Below are positions 6,161-10,991 of a DNA stretch of 10,991 nucleotides, in pieces (position 1 is the stretch's first letter; every line of letters begins with the position of its first letter). The position numbers were made by a program, and so were the translations under genes. The notes beneath the pieces are model-generated. The model was not told the origin of the DNA. It made no database searches and saw only the letters and a list, made by a program, of their open reading frames with translations. Source of the DNA: Deltaproteobacteria bacterium (GTDB taxonomy: Bacteria; Desulfobacterota_C; Deferrisomatia; Deferrisomatales; JACRMM01); the NCBI GenBank assembly GCA_016218905.1, contig JACRCS010000210.1:1-10991 (forward strand), in the 5' to 3' direction.

Positions 6161-8004
6161 GGCCCGAACGGCATCGAGTCGACGAAGGTCTCCTGGAAGT
6201 CCGGCCTTCGGGTGAGCTCGACGACCCGGATCTTCTCGGCGAGCCTCCTGGCTCTCCGGCGCATGGCCCGGCTGAAGAGCGCCAACCTGGCCCCGTCCCC
6301 GGCGGCGTTGCCGATCGGCGTGATCTTCTCCGGATCCATCGGGGGGAACATGCCGATGGCGAGGACGTCCGCGGGAGCGAGGTAGTTGCCGAAGGTGCCG
6401 GCGAGATAGATCCGGTCTAGGCGGTCGACTCCATGCTCCCTCATCAGGATGTCGATCCCGGCCCGGAGAGCGGCCTTCCCGAGCTGGACGCCTCGAACGT
6501 CCCACTGGTTGAGGACCACGTCGCGCTTCGTGTGGCTCTCGGGCGCCGGGACGAGGACCGCCTCCGCGACCCCCGAGGACGGGTCGACCCGGATTCCGGG
6601 GTGCGCCTTCTCCAGGTCGAAGGCGCCGTCGGGTGCGATCCTCCCTGCGCCGAGGAGCGCCGCGACGGCAGAGATGACCCCCGAACCGCAGAGTCCCGCG
6701 GGTTTGCGGGGGCGCTTCCCCTCCGCCTGGACGACGCGACAACGGATCCGCCCGTCGCCGTCCACCGAGACGCCTTCGATGGCTCCCGGGGCCGCGCGCA
6801 TGCCGCAGCGGATGTGCGCGCCCTCGAAGACGGGACCCGTGGCGCAGGAGGTCGCAAAGAGCTCCCCGTCCCGCGCAAGCACGATCTCTCCGTTGGTGCC
6901 GACGTCCACGAGGAGCTTCGTTCCCCGGAAGAACGCCCGTCCCACGGGCAGGAGTGCCGCCAGGGTGTCCGCGCCCACGAAGCCCGAGATCATGGGCAGC
7001 AGGTGGACCTTGGCCTCGGGGTAGACGGCGAGGCCGAGGGAGCCCGCACGGACCTCTCCGCCTTCCCGGCAGAGGGGCAGGTAAGGCGCGCGCCCGAGCG
7101 ACTCGGGGTTCAGCCCGAGGAAGAAGTGCTGCATCGTGGGGTTGCCGACCGCCACCACGTCCAGGACGTCGTCGGGAGCCACGCCCGCTTGTTGGATCAG
7201 CTGGGTGACGAGGCGGTTGACCTCGCGCAGGAGGGTCTCCCTCAGGGCGTTGAAGTTCGAGGGTGCCGCCTGCACCCTGGCGATCCGGGAGATCACGTCC
7301 TCCCCGTACGCGACCTGCGGATTGACCGCCGACTCGACTCCCACGATCCGGTCGGCTTCGAGGTCGCAGAGAAAGGCGACGAGGGAGGTCGTGCCGAGGT
7401 CCAGGGCCAGCCCGAGCAGGCCCGGCCGATCGCCCGGACGCAGCTGGATCAGCTCCTTCCCGAACACGGCGGCGGTCACGCGACTGCAGTGCTGGGCCCC
7501 GGGCTGTAAGGAGAAGTCGGCGAGGACGTCCAGACCGACCCCTCCGACGGCCGGGCGCTCCTGCGCCAGCACCTGCCGCACCCGGTCGACCAGGGTAGCG
7601 TCGGGAGCGCAGAGGGGGTCGGGGAGATCGACCGCGACCTTCGAGACGCAGGGGTCGATCTTGACGCGCTGGCGGGTAAAGGGCTTCCGGGGCGAGCTTT
7701 CGGCGATCAGGCTCTCCGGAGGCACGAAGACGGTTACGTCCCGCTCTCCCAGGACGCGAGTCTTGCAGGCCAGGCGGTACCCTCCGGCTCCCTTCGCCGG
7801 AAGCAGCGCCAGCTCCTCTTCCGTCGGTGCCGAGACCTCGCCGCACGAGCAGCCCTCGACGCGCACGAGGCAGCTTCCACACCGGCCGCGCCCTCCGCAG
7901 TCGGCGTTCATGCGCACGCCCGCCCTGCGGGCCAGGTCCAGAATCGTCTCGCCGGCTGCTGCCGGGGCGGTCAGGTCCCACGGGAGGAAGACGATTCGGC
8001 TCAT
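6145..8004 (-). CDS. Ferredoxin–ASKHA corrinoid activation protein (RACo/DUF4445 type)
   Basis: A 619-residue protein expected to reactivate inactive Co(II) corrinoid in methyltransferase partners by ATP-dependent reduction. The N-terminus (about 1-95) is a plant-type [2Fe-2S] ferredoxin: C36-x5-C42-x2-C45 with C80 as fourth ligand. The middle and C-terminus are the ASKHA actin-like ATPase called DUF4445: LDLGTTSLVAFL at 201-212, VGNPTMQHFFLG at 287-298, then LLVDVGTNGEIVLA, CATGPVFEGA and GLCGSG motifs, and a late LAGTFGNYL motif. Length fits the family (about 600-650). RamA of methanogens does the same job but carries C-terminal 2[4Fe-4S] clusters; here the [2Fe-2S] form is as in the activators of the CFeSP and bacterial O-demethylase systems. 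ATG 8004 overlaps the preceding stop by 4 nt (ATGA). The target corrinoid protein is not in the window. Confidence 0.92.
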   Translation of the reverse strand: MSRIVFLPWDLTAPAAAGETILDLARRAGVRMNADCGGRGRCGSCLVRVEGCSCGEVSAPTEEELALLPAKGAGGYRLACKTRVLGERDVTVFVPPESLIAESSPRKPFTRQRVKIDPCVSKVAVDLPDPLCAPDATLVDRVRQVLAQERPAVGGVGLDVLADFSLQPGAQHCSRVTAAVFGKELIQLRPGDRPGLLGLALDLGTTSLVAFLCDLEADRIVGVESAVNPQVAYGEDVISRIARVQAAPSNFNALRETLLREVNRLVTQLIQQAGVAPDDVLDVVAVGNPTMQHFFLGLNPESLGRAPYLPLCREGGEVRAGSLGLAVYPEAKVHLLPMISGFVGADTLAALLPVGRAFFRGTKLLVDVGTNGEIVLARDGELFATSCATGPVFEGAHIRCGMRAAPGAIEGVSVDGDGRIRCRVVQAEGKRPRKPAGLCGSGVISAVAALLGAGRIAPDGAFDLEKAHPGIRVDPSSGVAEAVLVPAPESHTKRDVVLNQWDVRGVQLGKAALRAGIDILMREHGVDRLDRIYLAGTFGNYLAPADVLAIGMFPPMDPEKITPIGNAAGDGARLALFSRAMRRRARRLAEKIRVVELTRRPDFQETFVDSMPFGPCEPT

Positions 8005-10055
8005 GTCGGCCGCCCCCGCACTTCCACTGTCTTGTGGAAACGGGGCTTGGCGATCGCCTTGCCCCGGAGGATCACCTCCACGATCATCTCGAGCCCCGAC
8101 GCGAGCCTCGCCTGCTTCCTCTCCTCGCGGATGGTGAGCTCCATCTCGTCTCCTCCTGCCCGTCTCACCTCGCTCTGCAGCTTTTCGGCCAGGTACGTGC
8201 GGCCCCTCTCGACAGCGTGGTTGAGCGTGTCGCAGGGGAGCTTGCCGTCCGCGGTGAAGCAGACGAAGGTGTTGCCTGTGGCCGGCCGGATCAGGACCTC
8301 TTGCTGCACGAGGATCGTCCCGACGATCGCCCCGAGGGCGTTGGCGACCTCCGCGTGCTCCGGGATCAGCGCTTCGGTGTGGAGGCGCTCGGCGAGGGGA
8401 GGAACCAGGATGTTCGCGGGGGCGCCGATCCCCACGAGGGGGTCTTCCAGCGCGACGCTCCACCGGAGCCGTCCGACCTGGGCGCGACGGATCGACTCGT
8501 GCCGCTCCCAGAAGGCGCTCGTCCAGACGTCGCGGCAGGCGGGGCACTCCTCCTGCCGGAGGCGATAAGGGACGGGGTGGCTCGCCAGCGCCTCCACGAT
8601 TTCCAGCGACGCCTTCCGGTTGAAGATCTCCTTCACCTCCAGCAGGAACGACTCCGTCTCCATCCCGAGCTGGTGGGCCAGCACGTCCGCGGCGAGCACC
8701 GAGGCCTCCCGATCGCCCCTGCGGTAGAGGTCCCGGATCTGGAACATGTCGGTCGGCGTGAACCCCGCCGGCCGCAGCGCTCGCTTCGCCTCGAGGCGAG
8801 CCAGGTCGTCTCGGATGGCGATGGGGTAGGTCTCGAGCGCCGAAGCCACGCCGAAGATGTTGCGCGGCCCCTGCTCGAGCACTTCGAGGATCTGGGCCTC
8901 TCTGCCCGTCAGCTGCAGGCACTCCGGCGCGCCGTTTCGGATCCAGAAGGCCGTGGGCGTGAAGCGCGTCTCGTTTCTCGGGCGGTTCAGGAGGTCCCTG
9001 AGCTGGGGGACTACCTCGGGGTACCGGTCCGCGAGCAGACAGAGCGGTTCCACGCGCTTCGGCCCGATGAGGATCTTCGCCGGTTGATCGGTCCAGATGT
9101 GACTGTCGCCGCCCAACCCGACGGGCCGCACGTCCACGGCGGTGACGTGGGTCTGCCAGGAGCCGACCGTAACGCCCTGCTCGTTCAGCCTCGGGCTGCC
9201 ATTCTTGAGGACCGCGATATCCGACGTCGTGCCGCCGATGTCGATCACCACCGCCTGCTCGACGCTGCGACCCATCAGAAAGCTCGCCCCCACGACGCTC
9301 GCGGCCGGGCCCGAGAGGATCGTTTCGACCGGCCGCTCGGCTACCACCTCCTCCCGGAAGAGACTGCCGTCGCCCTTCACCACCATGAGCGGAGCTCGGA
9401 TCGCGTAGTCTTTCAGGACCTCCTTGACCGAGCGCAGCAGCGCGCGAATCAGGGGAATCAGGTGGGCGTTGAGGATCGCCGTGGTGGCCCGGGTCTTGGC
9501 GTTCAATTTGAGCGAGAGACCGTGCCCGCACACCACCGGAACGCCGGGGGCGAGCCGGCCGATCATGTCCCTGACGGCCTCTTCGTGGGAGGGATTGCGC
9601 GTGCTGAAGTAGGAGCTTACTGCGTAGGCGTCCGCCGATCCGCACGTGTCTTCGACGGCGCGGCGAACGCCCTGGAGGTCCAGCGGCGCGATCTCCTCGC
9701 CTTCGGCCGTATGTCCGCCCGCAACCAGGCAGATGCTCTCCATGAACTCCGCGGGGCATTGGGCCGCCGCGTATCCCGGCAGGATAGCGACTACCCGGCT
9801 CCTCCGACCCTCGACGAGGGCATTGGTGGCGAGGGTGGTCGAGAGGGAGACGAGCTGGATCTGGGGGAAGAGCTGACGGTCGAGGAGCCCCACCGAGCCG
9901 CGAACTCCGGCAGCGAGGTCTTCGTGGGTCGTAGGGCTTTTCGCCTTGGAGAGGAGGCGCCGCTCGTCGAGATCGATCAGGACCGAGTCGCTGAACGTAC
10001 CTCCGACGTCGATGCCCAGTCCCACCGCGGGTTTTGAAGTGCGTTCTCCGGCCAT
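8001..10055 (-). CDS. HyuA-like hydantoinase/oxoprolinase-family ASKHA protein, orphan (no HyuB)
   Basis: A 684-residue protein of the hydantoinase A/oxoprolinase family. GIDVGGTFSDSVLID (14-28) is the first phosphate loop, STTLATNALVEGR (72-84) the family signature, LSGPAASVVGASF (247-259) and VVIDIGGTTSDIAVL (269-283) the second ATP-binding half. True ATP-dependent hydantoinases and acetone/acetophenone carboxylases need a HyuB partner; none is adjacent. Residues about 382-437 look like a winged-helix segment (LTGREAQILEVLEQG, then TPTDM), and C504-P-A-C507 may bind a metal. Forms like this are found in corrinoid methyltransferase operons, where the role is unproven; activation or chaperoning of a corrinoid protein is one guess. 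The ATG at 10055 places the GIDVGGT loop at the expected distance; its ribosome-binding site is weak. The stop overlaps the next start by 4 nt. Catalysis on hydantoin or 5-oxoproline should not be assumed. Confidence 0.88.
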   Translation of the reverse strand: MAGERTSKPAVGLGIDVGGTFSDSVLIDLDERRLLSKAKSPTTHEDLAAGVRGSVGLLDRQLFPQIQLVSLSTTLATNALVEGRRSRVVAILPGYAAAQCPAEFMESICLVAGGHTAEGEEIAPLDLQGVRRAVEDTCGSADAYAVSSYFSTRNPSHEEAVRDMIGRLAPGVPVVCGHGLSLKLNAKTRATTAILNAHLIPLIRALLRSVKEVLKDYAIRAPLMVVKGDGSLFREEVVAERPVETILSGPAASVVGASFLMGRSVEQAVVIDIGGTTSDIAVLKNGSPRLNEQGVTVGSWQTHVTAVDVRPVGLGGDSHIWTDQPAKILIGPKRVEPLCLLADRYPEVVPQLRDLLNRPRNETRFTPTAFWIRNGAPECLQLTGREAQILEVLEQGPRNIFGVASALETYPIAIRDDLARLEAKRALRPAGFTPTDMFQIRDLYRRGDREASVLAADVLAHQLGMETESFLLEVKEIFNRKASLEIVEALASHPVPYRLRQEECPACRDVWTSAFWERHESIRRAQVGRLRWSVALEDPLVGIGAPANILVPPLAERLHTEALIPEHAEVANALGAIVGTILVQQEVLIRPATGNTFVCFTADGKLPCDTLNHAVERGRTYLAEKLQSEVRRAGGDEMELTIREERKQARLASGLEMIVEVILRGKAIAKPRFHKTVEVRGRPT

Positions 10056-10065
10056 GGACGACCGC

Positions 10066-10113
10066 TCAGGCGCCGAACCGGACGACTTCGACGCTGGTGT
10101 CCCGTTTGGGCAT
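10066..10113 (-). CDS. Possible 15-codon mini-ORF between methyltransferase and HyuA-like gene
   Basis: In the 62-nt gap the minus strand holds ATG, 14 sense codons and TGA, encoding MPKRDTSVEVVRFGA. The ATG is 4 nt after the methyltransferase stop and the TGA is 10 nt before the HyuA-like ATG. The upstream AGG abuts the ATG, which is too close for a good ribosome-binding site, so translation would rely on coupling. It could be a leader that couples translation, a gene remnant or chance. I do not recognise the peptide. Confidence 0.25.
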   Translation of the reverse strand: MPKRDTSVEVVRFGA

Positions 10114-10117
10114 CCTG

Positions 10118-10915
10118 CTAGGCCTCGATCAGCCCTTCCCGCACCGCGTCGATGTAGTTGGCACAGTATTCGTCCTTCCCGAGCACCATCTCGGTGGTAA
10201 AGATGCTCGTCATGATCTTGCGGTCGAGAGGGTCGATGATGGCCGAATCCAGCCCCTTCGCCATCGCGCAGGTCAGGAAGTGCCGGTTCACGAGAAAGCG
10301 TTCGGGAAGGCCGTACGAGACGTTGGAGAGCCCGCAGGTGGTGTGGACGCCCGGAAGGGTCGTCATGATCGTCTCGATCGAGTTGAGCGCGACCTTGCCC
10401 ATGTCCGTGTCGGTCCCGATCGGCTGGATCATCGGGTCGAGATAGATGCTCCCCCGCTTCATCCCGAGCGCCTCGAGCTTCGCCACGAGCTTGCGCGCGT
10501 TCTCGACGACCTTCTCGGTCGTCCTCGGGATCCCGCTCTCGTCCATGCAGAGGGCGACCACGTCCGCCGCGTCGCCGGCAACGAGCGGCGACACTGCCTC
10601 GAACCGGTCCGGCTCCAGCGTGATTGACTTGATCTTGGGCCGCTTCTTGGCTCGCTTGAGCCCGGCGGCGAGCACCTGTGCGTCCGGGCTGTCGAGGCAA
10701 AGGGGGATCGACACGACTTCCTGAATGGTGTCCATCAGCCAGAGGAAGTCCTCGAGCTCCGTCTTCAGCCGCGTCCCGCAGTTGACGTCGATGAAGCTCG
10801 CGCCCGCGGCTTCCTGCCGCTTCGCATCTTCGCGGATGAACTCCGCGTTTCTCTCACTTACGGCCTGCGCCATGGGCTTTCGACTGGTGTTGATCCGTTC
10901 GCCGATGATGATCAT
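10118..10915 (-). CDS. Methyltetrahydrofolate:corrinoid methyltransferase (pterin-binding, DHPS-like fold)
   Basis: A 265-residue TIM-barrel methyltransferase of the pterin-binding family (AcsE/MtgA/MetH-middle-domain type). It should carry a methyl group between a methylated corrinoid protein and tetrahydrofolate (or a related pterin) in the cytoplasm. MIIIGERIN (1-9) is the family's opening motif. FIDVNCG (41-47), LCLDS (72-76, D75), YLDPMIQPI (158-166, D160) and GLSNVSYGLP (195-204, N198) line the pterin and corrinoid sites. Length matches Moorella MeTr (262). As I align it to that enzyme, the pterin-contacting Asn96 is Lys here (KIKSIT 94-99). ATG 10915 has GAGGAG 4 nt upstream and starts exactly at the motif. 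It lies first in the visible module, upstream of the HyuA-like and activation genes, which supports methyl catabolism rather than folate biosynthesis. A true FolP is unlikely given the ending and context. Confidence 0.88.
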   Translation of the reverse strand: MIIIGERINTSRKPMAQAVSERNAEFIREDAKRQEAAGASFIDVNCGTRLKTELEDFLWLMDTIQEVVSIPLCLDSPDAQVLAAGLKRAKKRPKIKSITLEPDRFEAVSPLVAGDAADVVALCMDESGIPRTTEKVVENARKLVAKLEALGMKRGSIYLDPMIQPIGTDTDMGKVALNSIETIMTTLPGVHTTCGLSNVSYGLPERFLVNRHFLTCAMAKGLDSAIIDPLDRKIMTSIFTTEMVLGKDEYCANYIDAVREGLIEA

Positions 10916-10991
10916 CTCGCTCCTCGCGAAAGGTGGGAAGAGCAGCAGGTCCTGCCCGCCGAGGCACCCCCCAGGAAGCGCAAAGGGTGGG
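10916..10991 (-). other. Edge segment upstream of the methyltransferase
   Basis: The last 76 nt hold the GAGGAG ribosome-binding site and nothing I can name. The frame of the methyltransferase stays open to the edge (ending ...GGQDLLLFPPFARSE before Met1). Another frame ends in a TGA that overlaps the ATG as ATGA and could be the tail of an upstream gene. The sequence is too short to choose between them. Confidence 0.3.

Noticed and set aside
5507..7981. A single 824-codon minus-strand protein ending in the DUF1638 sequence
   Set aside because: Only the last 217 residues resemble a family. The rest is an out-of-frame reading of the activation protein gene, which has perfect motifs in its own frame.
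6145..9759. N-terminal extension of the activation protein beyond Met at 8004
   Set aside because: The extension is an out-of-frame reading of the HyuA-like gene. The ferredoxin domain begins at 8004 and the ATGA overlap supports that start.
8001..10055. ATP-dependent hydantoinase or 5-oxoprolinase function
   Set aside because: There is no HyuB partner in view, and the context is corrinoid methyl transfer.
8001..10700. Extension of the HyuA-like protein upstream of 10055
   Set aside because: It would run through the methyltransferase gene in another frame with Arg-rich, motif-free sequence; the family N-terminus begins at about 10020.
10118..10915. Dihydropteroate synthase (folP)
   Set aside because: The N-terminal IIIGERIN, LCLDS and GLSNVS motifs and the neighbours fit the corrinoid methyltransferase branch; no folate biosynthesis gene is nearby.
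1..10991. CRISPR array, tRNA, insertion sequence or phage gene
   Set aside because: No regularly spaced repeats, cloverleaf, terminal inverted repeats or transposase/phage motifs were seen; coding is almost continuous.

Overview
The window is GC-rich (by eye about two thirds G+C) and every supported gene lies on the minus strand, so gene order runs from right to left. The overlapping and tightly spaced genes point to a bacterium. The combination of a corrinoid methyl-transfer module with a split glutamate-synthase-like enzyme suggests an uncultured high-GC soil, sediment or aquifer lineage (Rokubacteria, NC10 and Desulfobacterota-like groups are possibilities). I cannot fix the taxon from this sequence alone, and there is no rRNA, tRNA or mobile element to help.

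Right part (about 10915 down to 5507): a methyl-transfer module. In transcription order it holds a pterin-dependent (dihydropteroate-synthase-fold) methyltetrahydrofolate:corrinoid methyltransferase (10118-10915), a possible 15-codon mini-ORF (10066-10113), a HyuA-like ASKHA protein without a HyuB partner (8001-10055), a ferredoxin-ASKHA corrinoid activation protein (6145-8004) and a DUF1638 protein (5507-6160). The last three overlap by 4 and 16 nt and look translationally coupled.

Middle (4576-5506): an XRE-cupin transcriptional regulator (4765-5400), followed by a 189-nt AT-richer gap with a good sigma70-like promoter and a small palindrome.

Left part (4575 down to 1): a three-gene operon for a split, permuted glutamate-synthase-like enzyme. 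It holds a class II glutamine amidotransferase (3619-4575), a fused GXGXG + FMN/[3Fe-4S] synthase protein (1665-3614) and a GltD-like FAD/NAD(P)H oxidoreductase (1-1653) cut by the window edge. The separate amidotransferase, GXGXG and FMN parts match the MgsA/MgsB/MgsC (GlxB/GlxC/GlxD) family of N-methylglutamate synthase better than canonical GltB. Here MgsB and MgsC are one protein.

Working model (inference): an N-methylated or O-methylated compound is demethylated through a corrinoid protein encoded outside the window. The methyltransferase moves the methyl group to tetrahydrofolate, the ferredoxin-ASKHA protein reactivates the corrinoid, and the HyuA-like and DUF1638 proteins assist in an unknown way. 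The amidotransferase/synthase/oxidoreductase trio handles the amine or the glutamate nitrogen, under control of the XRE-cupin regulator. No substrate-specific methyltransferase (MttB, MtgB, MtaB type) and no B12-binding protein is in view, so the substrate is not defined.
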